A DNA stretch of 44,686 bases from Gemella haemolysans (GTDB taxonomy: Bacteria; Bacillota; Bacilli; Staphylococcales; Gemellaceae). A model generated the notes under the pieces. It had not been told where the DNA came from. It worked only from the letters and a program-made list of their open reading frames with translations, and ran no database searches. The stretch's first letter is position 1. Each line of letters begins with the position of its first letter. Below, piece after piece: positions 1-8,650 of the stretch. The stretch is taken from NCBI RefSeq assembly GCF_028308085.1, contig NZ_JAQMFS010000112.1, positions 1 through 44,686 on the forward strand. Reading direction: 5' to 3'. The position numbers and the translations under genes were made by a program.

Positions 1-29
1 TATTACGAATAATTTATACTACGACTACT

Positions 30-64
30 ATAATTTCTACGAACGTAGTGAGTTAAGAAATTAT
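30..64. repeat. Inverted repeat at left edge
   Basis: Nine-base arms (30-38 and 56-64) enclose a second small palindrome, CTACG-AA-CGTAG, at 37-48. A looser hairpin follows at 104-130 (CATTCTAA/TTAGAATG) with a short T-rich tail, which could be a terminator for a plus-strand gene left of the window. No gene is visible in 1-222. Confidence 0.35.
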
Positions 65-222
65 TAGTAAAGTCAGTGCAAACGGCTCTCTCTTTTATAC
101 TTTCATTCTAACATAAATAAATTTAGAATGCAATATTTTTGATAAACAGTAAATATACATATAAACTATTTATTTTTAAGATAAGTAGTTTCATTGTATA
201 ATTACATCAAAGGAGTTGACTT

Positions 223-1509
223 ATGTTAAATTTCATAAAAAATAAAACAAATTTATCAATATTGATATTTTATTTTATATTTAGCTTTTCTAGTTTACTA
301 TTTATACTATTAGCTGAATATAACAACAATAAAACACCAACACTATTTCTAAAACAATTTGTTTTTTACGCTGTTGGTTTTGGAATAATATATCTATTGC
401 AAAAGATACCAATAACTTATATCGAAAAATTTTCAATAGCATTTTATTTATTTGCTTTGGTTCTTTTAGTTGGAATATTTTTAGTTCCACCTACTCTTGC
501 CCCAATTGTTAATGGTGCTCGTAGTTGGTATAACTTTAGAATATTTACCTTACAACCTTCAGAATTTGGTAAAATAGCTACTGTAGCAATGGTTAGTATG
601 CTTATTAAAGAAAAGAGTTTTAAAGACAATACTGATACAATTAAACTCTTAAAGTTAGCCTTAGTAATCTCTATACCATTTATTCTAGTTGCTAAAGAAA
701 ATGACTTAGGAAATGGATTGTTTTTCATCTTTTTATTTCTAGGTTTAGTATTCTTAGTTTGCAACAAAGGTAAAACACTTTTTAGGATTTATTCAGTAGT
801 TATTGCTGGATTAGCAATCATTATTCTAGCTGCTTTATACTTCCCGAGGTTACTTAGCTTAGTTGGTTTAAAATCTTATCAGCTAAATCGTATTCTATCA
901 TGGCTAAATCCTGAAGCATATAAATTAGATTATTCTTACCAGATTACTCAAGTTCTTAATGAGGTGAAATTAGGTGGTTTAACTGGTACATTCGTTAAAA
1001 ATAAAAACTATATAGATGAACAATTTAATGATTTTATTTTCTCTATAATCGCAAAGAACTTTGGATTTATAGGTGCAGCAATATTCTTATTTATCTTCTT
1101 CATCTTTATTCTAAGATTATTTAACATAGTGAAAAAATGCGAACAAGGTAACTATAGTTATTACTTTATTCTTCTTAGTATTTGTAGTTTTTGTTTCTCA
1201 TTTTTCATCAATATATTCTCAACACTAAGCATTATTCCAGTTATCGGTATTAGTATGCCGTTTATTAGTTACGGTGGAAGTTCACTTATTGCAAATAGTA
1301 TTCTATTCGGAATAATAGTAAAAATTCATGCGACAATACAAGAAGAATATATGGAAGATGAATACTACTATGATAACTACGAAGAAGATTATGATACGGT
1401 TCAATATGAAGAAGATTATGATCCTTTAGAACCTGTATACGAGAATAACAACAATAGATATTATGAGGAAGAACCTCAACAATTTCGTCGAAGTAAAAGA
1501 AAAAGATAA
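223..1509 (+). CDS. SEDS family peptidoglycan polymerase (RodA/FtsW type)
   Basis: Multi-pass membrane glycosyltransferase that polymerises lipid II with a partner class B PBP. Seen: about ten hydrophobic segments, the LQPSEFGKI motif near residue 105, an NDLGN variant of the PDLGT motif near residue 160, an NDFIFSIIAKNFGFIGA block (family: TDFIFA..EE.G.IGA, with the essential aspartate kept), and PFISYGGSSLIAN near the C-terminus. Length 428 aa is normal, but the last 60 residues are an unusual tail rich in Tyr, Asp, Glu and Asn, ending in a basic cluster. AGGAG at 211-215 sets the ATG. No wall gene lies beside it, so RodA versus FtsW cannot be decided from context. Confidence 0.88.
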   Translation: MLNFIKNKTNLSILIFYFIFSFSSLLFILLAEYNNNKTPTLFLKQFVFYAVGFGIIYLLQKIPITYIEKFSIAFYLFALVLLVGIFLVPPTLAPIVNGARSWYNFRIFTLQPSEFGKIATVAMVSMLIKEKSFKDNTDTIKLLKLALVISIPFILVAKENDLGNGLFFIFLFLGLVFLVCNKGKTLFRIYSVVIAGLAIIILAALYFPRLLSLVGLKSYQLNRILSWLNPEAYKLDYSYQITQVLNEVKLGGLTGTFVKNKNYIDEQFNDFIFSIIAKNFGFIGAAIFLFIFFIFILRLFNIVKKCEQGNYSYYFILLSICSFCFSFFINIFSTLSIIPVIGISMPFISYGGSSLIANSILFGIIVKIHATIQEEYMEDEYYYDNYEEDYDTVQYEEDYDPLEPVYENNNNRYYEEEPQQFRRSKRKR

Positions 1510-1514
1510 AAAAA

Positions 1515-1548
1515 TATGGATAGAAAAAAATTTCTATCCACATTTTTT
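1515..1548. terminator. Bidirectional terminator between SEDS gene and M42 peptidase
   Basis: Ten-bp perfect stem (TGGATAGAAA at 1517-1526 with its complement at 1531-1540). It is followed by T7 on the plus strand and flanked by A-runs that become T-runs on the minus strand. It serves two convergent genes. Confidence 0.8.
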
Positions 1549-2609
1549 TATTTTCTTACATCTTCAATGAATTTATCATCGATAGTCTCAATTAGTTTCC
1601 CTAATATTGCTTTAGCAGCATAATAATCACGAATATCAAATACCGCATTATGAGTATGAATATAACGAGCACAAATCCCAATTACAGTAGTTGGAACTCC
1701 GTTTAAAGCTTGGTGAATATTACCAGCATCTGTTCCACCTGGTGAAGTGAAGTATTGATATTTAATTCCATTTTCTTCTGCAAGAGCTACGATTTTTTCT
1801 CTCATATTTGCACGAAGAACCATAGTTCTATCTACTAATCTCACTAAGAAGCCTTGTCCTAAACGACCATTACTAGTTTCTTTACCGTCCATATCGTTTG
1901 CTGGACTACAGTCTACAACAAAACATACATCTGGTTTAATCATATTAGCAGCAATAGTTGCACCACGTAGACCTACTTCTTCTTGAACAGTAGCACATAC
2001 TACTAAATTAAAATCTAACTCTTTTTCTGCAAATTCTTCTAAGATTTCTGTAATAATTACACATCCATAACGATTATCTACAGCCTTACTCATAAATCTG
2101 TGTTCAGTAAGTTGTTCAAAAGTTGTTTTTGGAGTAACAAAAGCACCTTCACGAATTCCCATCGCTAACGCTTCTTCTCTTGATGCAGCACCAACATCAA
2201 TAGTCATATCACTAATTTTTACATTTTGTGCTACACCTGCAGTAAAGTGTTTAGGAATAGATCCAATTACACCTGTGAATTTTTTTCCTTCATATGAAGT
2301 TACTGTATATGTTTGAGCTAAAAGAACATCTTCTCTAAAACCACCAAGCGTTTCAAACTTAAGCATACCATTTGGCAATACCTTAGTCACAATGAACCCA
2401 ACTTCATCCATATGCGCTGAAATCATAACAGTTTTGGCATCTTCTTTTTTTGATTTCTTAATAGCATAGATTCCACCAAGATTATCATACTTAATCTCAT
2501 CAGCATATTTAGATAGATTTTCTTCTAAATATTTTGAAATTTCACTTTCAAATCCTGATGTCCCGTCTAACATTGTTAATTCTCTGAATCTTTCTATTGA
2601 TTTACTCAT
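1548..2609 (-). CDS. pepA: M42 family metallo-aminopeptidase (glutamyl aminopeptidase type)
   Basis: Cytoplasmic dinuclear zinc aminopeptidase that trims N-terminal residues from peptides. Seen in order: SAHMDEVGFIV near residue 65 (His and Asp metal ligands), DVGAAS near 140, the VQEEVGLRGA pair of glutamates near 209, VDCSPANDMD near 232, SPGGTDAGNIH near 288 and a C-terminal IHTHNAVFDIRDY block. At 353 aa it has the standard M42 length. AGAGG precedes the ATG. It lies 4 bp after a small gene and downstream of korAB on the same strand, so it is probably co-transcribed. M42 enzymes are often misnamed cellulases; the peptidase role is family knowledge. Confidence 0.9.
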   Translation of the reverse strand: MSKSIERFRELTMLDGTSGFESEISKYLEENLSKYADEIKYDNLGGIYAIKKSKKEDAKTVMISAHMDEVGFIVTKVLPNGMLKFETLGGFREDVLLAQTYTVTSYEGKKFTGVIGSIPKHFTAGVAQNVKISDMTIDVGAASREEALAMGIREGAFVTPKTTFEQLTEHRFMSKAVDNRYGCVIITEILEEFAEKELDFNLVVCATVQEEVGLRGATIAANMIKPDVCFVVDCSPANDMDGKETSNGRLGQGFLVRLVDRTMVLRANMREKIVALAEENGIKYQYFTSPGGTDAGNIHQALNGVPTTVIGICARYIHTHNAVFDIRDYYAAKAILGKLIETIDDKFIEDVRK

Positions 2610-2613
2610 TTTC

Positions 2614-2883
2614 TTATACCTCTTTTATATACTCTATTATTTCCGTTTCTTTATCATATCGAACTTCGTACTTGATATTTTCGTTATCAAAATAAAACAT
2701 TAAATATGAATTTTCTTTTAGATTCAATGTATAACTATCAATTACATCATAACCTAATGCGATTAGTTTATTTCTACATCTATCTATATGATCATTATCT
2801 AACTCTTGTTCCTCTGTTTTTTGATAAATACGATATCCAGCATAAGCTGCTGCTAATGGAACTAGTATTTTTCTAAATTTCAT
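2614..2883 (-). CDS. Small conserved protein of unknown function
   Basis: An 89-aa product not assigned to a family. The first 20 residues (MKFRKILVPLAAAYAGYRIY) form a short basic-hydrophobic segment, which could be a membrane anchor or uncleaved signal. The rest is charged, alternates in beta-like fashion, and ends in KEV. It sits 10 bp after korB and 4 bp before the M42 peptidase gene on the same strand, with an AGAGGT-type RBS (TAAGAGGTAAA) before its ATG. Consistent spacing on both sides argues that it is real. A peptidase or membrane-associated role is not supported by any motif. Confidence 0.7.
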   Translation of the reverse strand: MKFRKILVPLAAAYAGYRIYQKTEEQELDNDHIDRCRNKLIALGYDVIDSYTLNLKENSYLMFYFDNENIKYEVRYDKETEIIEYIKEV

Positions 2884-2893
2884 ATTTTACCTC

Positions 2894-3766
2894 TTATCTG
2901 AACTCATCACATAACGAGTTAAATAATTCCTCACTAAATTCTAAATTCTGATGAGCAATTGGTTCATCTCGTTTATAATTACGTAAAGTATCTTCGTAAT
3001 GAGGTTTTTTATCATTTTTATAAATTACCCCTGTTACAAGGTCATTGTACTCTTCTAATACTCTGTACGCTTCTAATTTATTAGTATTGTCATAACCTTC
3101 GATATCAGAAAGTTTAGTTAAGTTTTCCTTATACCAAGCCGGTGTATTTTTGTAGTTATAAGTTTTACATGGACTAAATACGTTAACTAGTGAGAAGCCA
3201 TCGTGATTAACAGCTTCTTCGAAAATCTGCATCATCTCTTTCATATCACCAGTAAAGGCTTGTGCTAGGAATGTTACTTCACAAGATAATGCAATTTTCA
3301 TCGCTGATAATGGTTTTTCCATTACCCCTTCTAAAGTTGTAGTCGTTACTAAACCTTCATCAGACTTAGGAGACATTTGCCCTTTAGTTAAGGCGTAAAG
3401 TTGGTTATCCATTACTACGTAAGTCATATTAACATTACGTTTCATAGCGTGAACAGCATGACCTATACCGATGGCATATCCATCACCATCTCCACCCATT
3501 GCAAAAACTGTTAAATCTTGGTTCGCCAATTTAATACCTTGTGCAATTGGTAATGAACGTCCGTGTAATCCTTGTACACCATACGCTTTTGTGTATCCAC
3601 TAATTTTACCAGAACATCCAATTCCAGCAGAGATTACAACGTTCTCTGGTTTAATCCCTAAGTTAACAACAGCTCTATTTATACCCGCAAGTACCGAGAA
3701 GTCTCCACAACCGGCACACCAATCGGGCTTAACATCATTTTTATAATCTTTTAATGTTACTTTCAA
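2894..3766 (-). CDS. korB: 2-oxoacid:ferredoxin oxidoreductase, beta (TPP-binding) subunit
   Basis: Beta subunit of a KorAB-type enzyme that oxidatively decarboxylates a 2-oxoacid (2-oxoglutarate in close relatives; substrate not provable here) to acyl-CoA with ferredoxin reduction. Seen: WCAGCGDF near residue 16, GIGCSGK near 50, GLHGRSLPIAQGIK near 67 and the TPP/Mg motif GDGDGYAIGIGH near 93, followed by VVMDNQLYALTKGQ. At 290 aa it is normal for the two-subunit class. The start is TTG with GGAGG six bases upstream. The gene abuts korA (1-base gap), so translation is probably coupled. Confidence 0.93.
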   Translation of the reverse strand: MKVTLKDYKNDVKPDWCAGCGDFSVLAGINRAVVNLGIKPENVVISAGIGCSGKISGYTKAYGVQGLHGRSLPIAQGIKLANQDLTVFAMGGDGDGYAIGIGHAVHAMKRNVNMTYVVMDNQLYALTKGQMSPKSDEGLVTTTTLEGVMEKPLSAMKIALSCEVTFLAQAFTGDMKEMMQIFEEAVNHDGFSLVNVFSPCKTYNYKNTPAWYKENLTKLSDIEGYDNTNKLEAYRVLEEYNDLVTGVIYKNDKKPHYEDTLRNYKRDEPIAHQNLEFSEELFNSLCDEFR

Positions 3767-3767
3767 A

Positions 3768-5510
3768 CTATTTCTCCTCCTCTAGTAATTGTTCAACAAG
3801 TTGATGAGTATAGTAAATATCTCCATCATATTTTAGTAAACTACTAATTTTTTCTGAATTATGGTACTTACTAGCAATTACCGTACGTAATTGTTTATTA
3901 TGGTTATGTTCAACAATATATATTTTTCTATATTTATCAAATGTATCACGAACAGCTTGAGCAACTGGATAAATTTGACGAATATGCATTGTATCAATTT
4001 TTAATCCTTGTTCTTTTAGTTGTTTAGCAGCTTTATTCAGTACTCCATAAGTTGAGTTAACACCAACTAATAAGATATCTTTTTCATCATTGTATTCATT
4101 TAATACAAATGGTCTTTCAACTAAAGCTGATTCAATCTTGTTAGCACGTTTTTCTTTTTGACGTTTTGTATTACGTTTCACCTCTGAAGGTAATCCAACT
4201 ACTGAGTGTTCATAACTGTTCGCATTATGAATCCCACCTTTTTGACCAGGGATAGTTCTATTTGAAACTAACACATCAGTTGCATAACGTTTGAAGTAGA
4301 TAATATCTTCTTCTGTAATTTCTTCTTGTTTTAATAAGTTACCACGATCGATTTGAACTTTACTAAAGTCAAAGTTAGGAACTGTTTCTTTGTTCATACC
4401 TAATTGTAGATCCATTAAAACAATAACTGGTGTTTGATATTTTTCTGCCATATTAAATGCATCTATCATAGTGTAGAAACAATCTTCTACAGATGTTGGA
4501 GCTAGTACGATACGAGACGCATCTCCAGTTCCACCGTAGACAGCGTGGAAAATATCAGATTGTTCTGTTTTTGTTGGAAGCCCTGAAGAAGGACCACCCC
4601 TTTGAACATCTACAATAACAACTGGTTGTTCTGCCATTGCAGCCATTCCTAAGAACTCAGTCATAAGTGAAATACCAGGCCCAGATGTGGCTGTCATAGC
4701 ACGTACTCCCGCGAAGTTAGCTCCAATAGCAACACCTAATGCCGCAATTTCATCTTCAGTTTGAATATATGCTCCATTTACTAACGGAAGCTTATCAAAT
4801 AAATATTCCATGATTTCTGTAGCTGGTGTAATAGGATATCCAGCATACATTCTACATCCCGCTGCTAAAGCACCAAGACCAGCTGCATGGTTACCGATTA
4901 ACCACATATTTCTATGAGTTGGATTTAATTTTTTAAGATAATACTTATCTTTAATACCATTTTCATCCATGAACTCAGTCATGATTTCACGACCTTTATC
5001 AAAGGCTTGGATATTAATATTTACTACTTCTTCACCTTTACTAGAAAATTTTGTTTCAATCATATCGTAGAATAGTTTTGAATCTATATCTAATAATGAA
5101 GAACAAATTCCAAGTGTAATTATGTTTTTAATAATAGGATTAGCAATTTCTTTAGCTAATTCTGTAATTGGGAATACCGCAACTAAACCTTTAATTTCTT
5201 CTGAAATTTCCGGTTTAATTTTAGCATCCGCAATGATAATACTATTTTCATCTAATTCTGGAATATAGCTATCCAGTGTAGCTTGGTCGAATGCTATAAG
5301 AATATCTGTCTTATAATCAATTACATTTATTTTTTCTTCTGAAATACAAATTTTACTGTTACTGTGACCACCTTTAATTCTACTCGCAAAGTCTCTTGTA
5401 GAATACATGTGGTATCCAAGTGTATTTACTACAGTAGAGAATATTTCGGCTGTACTTTCAATACCTTCACCTTGTTCTCCACCAATTTTCCATCCTAATT
5501 TATTAATCAT
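3768..5510 (-). CDS. korA: 2-oxoacid:ferredoxin oxidoreductase, fused gamma-alpha subunit
   Basis: Partner of KorB. The N-terminal ~190 residues are the gamma domain (WKIGGEQGEGIESTAEIFS, STRDFASRIKGGHS). The alpha (pyrimidine-binding) domain starts near 200 with GNHAAGLGALAAGCRMYAGYPITPATEIM and continues through SGPGISLMTE and QRGGPSSGLPTKTEQSD. The C-terminal domain carries GVNSTYG and RQIYP. The chosen ATG at 5510 has AAAGGAG directly upstream; an in-frame ATG 24 bases earlier has none. Length is 580 aa. It ends in TAG. Upstream lies ~350 bp of AT-rich DNA and then a T-box leader, which may or may not control it. Confidence 0.93.
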   Translation of the reverse strand: MINKLGWKIGGEQGEGIESTAEIFSTVVNTLGYHMYSTRDFASRIKGGHSNSKICISEEKINVIDYKTDILIAFDQATLDSYIPELDENSIIIADAKIKPEISEEIKGLVAVFPITELAKEIANPIIKNIITLGICSSLLDIDSKLFYDMIETKFSSKGEEVVNINIQAFDKGREIMTEFMDENGIKDKYYLKKLNPTHRNMWLIGNHAAGLGALAAGCRMYAGYPITPATEIMEYLFDKLPLVNGAYIQTEDEIAALGVAIGANFAGVRAMTATSGPGISLMTEFLGMAAMAEQPVVIVDVQRGGPSSGLPTKTEQSDIFHAVYGGTGDASRIVLAPTSVEDCFYTMIDAFNMAEKYQTPVIVLMDLQLGMNKETVPNFDFSKVQIDRGNLLKQEEITEEDIIYFKRYATDVLVSNRTIPGQKGGIHNANSYEHSVVGLPSEVKRNTKRQKEKRANKIESALVERPFVLNEYNDEKDILLVGVNSTYGVLNKAAKQLKEQGLKIDTMHIRQIYPVAQAVRDTFDKYRKIYIVEHNHNKQLRTVIASKYHNSEKISSLLKYDGDIYYTHQLVEQLLEEEK

Positions 5511-5855
5511 ATAATCTCCTTTAATCTCTTTCATTAGAAATTTACTCGTTGATTTCTCAATACTTTATTCTATCATATTTAAGAAAATTTTTCCATCTAA
5601 TAATATCTATTATCACTATGAAAAAACTAATAAAAATATTATTATTTCATTATTTTTCGTTATTTTTTAAGTGAACTTCATTTTTAAAAACTTGTATAAT
5701 ATTTAGGAAGAAATAAATCTTTTAATGTTTATTGTTTTTGAATAATTCACTAACCACTTTTTATTATAATTTTTCCTTTATATTTTTTCTCTAATTAATA
5801 CTAACAACATCAAAATTTACTAAAATAATAAAATCCTACAATACAAATATTACAC
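5511..5855. other. Long AT-rich gap between T-box terminator and korA
   Basis: About 345 bp without a gene. I read all frames of both strands and found only short, stop-riddled ORFs, and no convincing gene remnant even if TGA is allowed. A TATAAT on the minus strand (5763-5768) has no good -35 partner. The gap separates the T-box at 5866-6153 from korA and is unusually long for a T-box target. Confidence 0.5.
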
Positions 5856-5865
5856 AAAGAAAAAA

Positions 5866-6153
5866 GTCCTTGTAGAAGTTATTCGCTTCTACAAGGACGT
5901 ATCTATTGACGTGTTACCACCTTGATTTATAGTATTCTCACAAATACTAACTCATAAAGTACTAAAACAAAATTTAAATCTTATTTTTATACCATTAGCT
6001 ATATCGGGCTATCCCGTAATAGTTTAATTATTCAACTACTAACACGAAAAGACCATCTTCATAGTATCATCTTTGATCTCCTTTCACCTACCGAGACTCT
6101 CTAAGCAAACATCAACTACTACTCTTCTTTTCAAAGTGTAATTTTTTATTGTG
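5866..6153 (-). ncRNA. T-box riboswitch leader with terminator/antiterminator
   Basis: Reading the minus strand: basal stem I GAAAAGA/TCTTTTC, specifier loop with AGUA opposite GAA, a GGTGAAAG distal element, and the conserved T-box AAGGTGGTAACACG (plus 5910-5923). The antiterminator can pair AAGG/CCTT and ACGT/ACGT around the bulge TGGTAAC. The competing terminator is a 13-bp stem (5866-5878 with 5886-5898) followed by T6. The variable bulge base is U, which predicts a tRNA with discriminator A. In GAAGATGG of the specifier loop, AUG (Met) followed by a purine fits that; GAU or UGG would imply G73 tRNAs. The specifier assignment is tentative. Confidence 0.9.
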
Positions 6154-6158
6154 TTTTA

Positions 6159-6187
6159 AGTATATCAAGTTAAGAAATCCTTGTCAA
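6159..6187 (-). promoter_or_regulatory. Promoter of the T-box transcript
   Basis: Minus-strand TTGACA (6182-6187), 17-bp spacer, TATACT (6159-6164) with TG at the extended -10 position. Near-consensus sigma-A promoter; predicted start about 6152. Confidence 0.85.
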
Positions 6188-6247
6188 TATTTTTTTACCA
6201 TACACTTTTAATAATTATTATAGACATATACTATAGAACATCAAAAA

Positions 6248-6280
6248 TTAAAGAGTACAGAAAATGTCCATACTCTTTAA
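6248..6280. terminator. Terminator after 5'-nucleotidase gene
   Basis: Ten-bp perfect arms, TTAAAGAGTA (6248-6257) and TACTCTTTAA (6271-6280), with T5 after the stem on the minus strand and T7 on the plus strand. Confidence 0.75.
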
Positions 6281-6306
6281 ATTTTTTTATAATCTAATTA
6301 ACTTAA

Positions 6307-8454
6307 TTATTCAGAAAGTTTACGTCTAACAGCAGCTCCAACTAAAGCAATTAAGCTTAATCCTAGCGCAGTTGTGCTAGTTGTATTCATACCAGTGTTA
6401 GGTAGTTTATTTTCTTTACTATTTTCTACAACTTGTTTGCTAGTTGCATTAGTTGGTAATTTAACACCAGTTTCTTTAGATTCTGATTTAGCTTCTTCAC
6501 CTTTGTTTTCAACATTTTCAACTTTACGTTGTTCATTATTACCATTTTGTTCTACTTTCCCTGAAGTTACTCCTTCTTCTTTAGTTACTTGTTCTCCTTG
6601 ATCAGCTCCTGAACCTCCATTTCCAGTATATGAATTATCTTCTTTATATTGTTCTGCTTTTTCTTCTTCGAATTTGTAAGTTTTTGAATCTACAGAAATT
6701 GTACGTGAATTTGGATTTACTACAGCATATTTAGTTAAATCTGCTTTTTCTAAATAATTTTTGAACGCCTCATCCATAGATGGCCCTTCTTCACGTGCTC
6801 CACCTAACATAGTATATCCATCTCCTCCTGCTGCTAAGAAATCATTTGTAGTTAGGTAGTATGTTTTAGCTAGATCTAATTTATCGTAGGCACCTGTATC
6901 ATGATTTTTAACTTCTACACGTAATATACGTTTACCTGAAGGTAAGTTTGTATCGTAGTATACTTTAGCTCCTGATACATGTAAGAAACCTCCACTTGGT
7001 TCTAATAACGGTTGTCCATTTTCATCTAAAACAGTTTTACCATCTTTGTCAACTTGTAAAATAGATCCTAAAGATTTTTCAAACATAGCTAATACGTCTT
7101 TACCAGTAACACTAATTTGAGAAATTGTATTACCAAATGGAAGAACTGCAATTACGCTACCTTTTGTAATAGGTTTGTCTTTAGCGATAGTTTCACGTAA
7201 ACCACCACCGTTTGTTACTGCGATATCTGCTTTATTTTTAAATCCTGTTTGACCATACTCATAAAGTGAATCAGCTACTACGTTTCCTAAGTTGGTTTCA
7301 CGAACACGAACATTTTCACGAGTACCACTTAATTCAACTGGACTATTTTTCACTACTACAACAGCATTTTCTGCATCGTATTTCGCTTTAATTTTATCAA
7401 CTAACTCTTTAACTTCAGCATTTGGAGTCACATTAGTAGTTTCTGAAGATTTAATTAGACTTGGTGTTCCTAGTAAACTATTTGGTTTCAATGTAACTTT
7501 ACCAATGTTGTTTAAGTAGCTTCCTGTTTGGTTATAAGTAACATTATCTCCATATGTTTTTGATTCTACAGTATGAGAGTGTCCATCAATTACCACTACA
7601 CGTTTTCCTTTTAATAACGGACTCTTAGAAAGTTCATCAGCAAGAGTAGAACCTCTCCATTCGCTTGGAGTTGTTGTATCTACTCCAAGGTGGGCTAAAA
7701 CAACATACGTTTTATAATCATCACCAGTAGCTTTTGCTTTAGCTTGAATTTCTTTAACTACATTTAGCACCTCTGGAATAGGGTCTTTAAATGTTACCCC
7801 TTGTACATTTTTAGGGTGTGTTTTTGTAGCAGTTTCTGGTGTTGTTACCCCAATAACAACAACCTCGTCACCTTTAACTGTTTTATCTTTATCAACAATT
7901 GTTGAAGCTTCGAATAAACGTGCTCCATTTACATAAGTGTTTGAGCTAAGTAATGGGAATTTTAAAATTTGTTTATACTTTTTAGCTTCATCTAAACCAA
8001 AGTCAAATTCGTGGTTACCTACAGCCATAGCGTCGTAATTCATTTTGTTTAGAATTTCTGCACGAGCTTCCCCTTTAGTTGAGTTAGAAATAGGTAACCC
8101 TTGGAATGCATCTCCTGCATCTACTACTACTGTTGTTTGATCTTTTTTAGCACGTTCATTTTCAATTACTGTAGCTAATTTTGCATCCCCAACAACTGAT
8201 GTAATTTTATCACGACCTTTTTCTTCTACGATACGCCCATGAACATCATTAGTATGAACTAATACTAAATCTTTTTCAGCTGCTGCTTTTGGCGCTGAAG
8301 TTGTTGAATTAGTTGATTCTGGTGCTGTTGGCTGTGTAGTTGTTGCTGACGATGGAGTTGTATCATCTGAATTTGCTAAAGCAGCTCCTCCTGAAGTTGC
8401 AATTGCTAATCCTACTATTGTAGCTGATGCTAAAGTGTAATTTTTTTTCTTCAT
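6307..8454 (-). CDS. LPXTG-anchored 5'-nucleotidase/metallophosphoesterase
   Basis: Secreted, sortase-anchored enzyme expected to hydrolyse extracellular nucleotides to nucleosides. Seen in order: signal peptide (KKKNYTLASATIVGLAIA, cleavage near ALANS), Thr/Ser/Pro linker, metallophosphatase domain with VHTNDVHGR, VDAGDAFQG, VGNHEFDFG, LAHLGVD and DGHSHT, then the 5'-nucleotidase C-terminal domain (NLGNVVADSLYE, TNGGGLRETI, LPFGNTISQ, TTNDFLAAGGDGYTM), charged spacer, LPNTG, hydrophobic stretch and RRKLSE. The start at 8454 is preferred over 8478 because the promoter at 8499-8527 would leave only ~14 nt of leader for the earlier ATG. It resembles streptococcal Nt5e/S5nA and staphylococcal AdsA in architecture. 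Confidence 0.9.
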   Translation of the reverse strand: MKKKNYTLASATIVGLAIATSGGAALANSDDTTPSSATTTQPTAPESTNSTTSAPKAAAEKDLVLVHTNDVHGRIVEEKGRDKITSVVGDAKLATVIENERAKKDQTTVVVDAGDAFQGLPISNSTKGEARAEILNKMNYDAMAVGNHEFDFGLDEAKKYKQILKFPLLSSNTYVNGARLFEASTIVDKDKTVKGDEVVVIGVTTPETATKTHPKNVQGVTFKDPIPEVLNVVKEIQAKAKATGDDYKTYVVLAHLGVDTTTPSEWRGSTLADELSKSPLLKGKRVVVIDGHSHTVESKTYGDNVTYNQTGSYLNNIGKVTLKPNSLLGTPSLIKSSETTNVTPNAEVKELVDKIKAKYDAENAVVVVKNSPVELSGTRENVRVRETNLGNVVADSLYEYGQTGFKNKADIAVTNGGGLRETIAKDKPITKGSVIAVLPFGNTISQISVTGKDVLAMFEKSLGSILQVDKDGKTVLDENGQPLLEPSGGFLHVSGAKVYYDTNLPSGKRILRVEVKNHDTGAYDKLDLAKTYYLTTNDFLAAGGDGYTMLGGAREEGPSMDEAFKNYLEKADLTKYAVVNPNSRTISVDSKTYKFEEEKAEQYKEDNSYTGNGGSGADQGEQVTKEEGVTSGKVEQNGNNEQRKVENVENKGEEAKSESKETGVKLPTNATSKQVVENSKENKLPNTGMNTTSTTALGLSLIALVGAAVRRKLSE

Positions 8455-8498
8455 AATAACTTTTTTTCTCACTTTCATATTTGTAATTTATAATTTAC

Positions 8499-8527
8499 AT
8501 AATATCATAAATATACGAGTTTTTCAA
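8499..8527 (-). promoter_or_regulatory. Promoter of the 5'-nucleotidase gene
   Basis: Minus strand TTGAAA (8522-8527), 17-bp spacer, TATTAT (8499-8504) preceded by TGA. It places the transcript start near 8492. Confidence 0.7.
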
Positions 8528-8603
8528 TATAAAATTCAGAAAGAAACGATGATAACGATTAAAAAACGTATTTTTCCAAAATTGAAACATTAGAGTAAAA
8601 TTA

Positions 8604-8636
8604 AAAATCAAGATTAGATTCTTCTAACCTTGATTT
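8604..8636 (-). terminator. Terminator after copY-SDR pair
   Basis: Minus-strand hairpin AATCAAG-TTAGA / TCTAA-CTTGATT with a T-rich tail. It follows the SDR stop codon by about 15 bases. Confidence 0.75.
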
Positions 8637-8650
8637 TCATTTATTCTTTG

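Noticed and set aside
1..222. Gene or structured RNA at the left edge
   Set aside because: Only small hairpins and frequent stop codons in all frames; not enough sequence upstream to judge.
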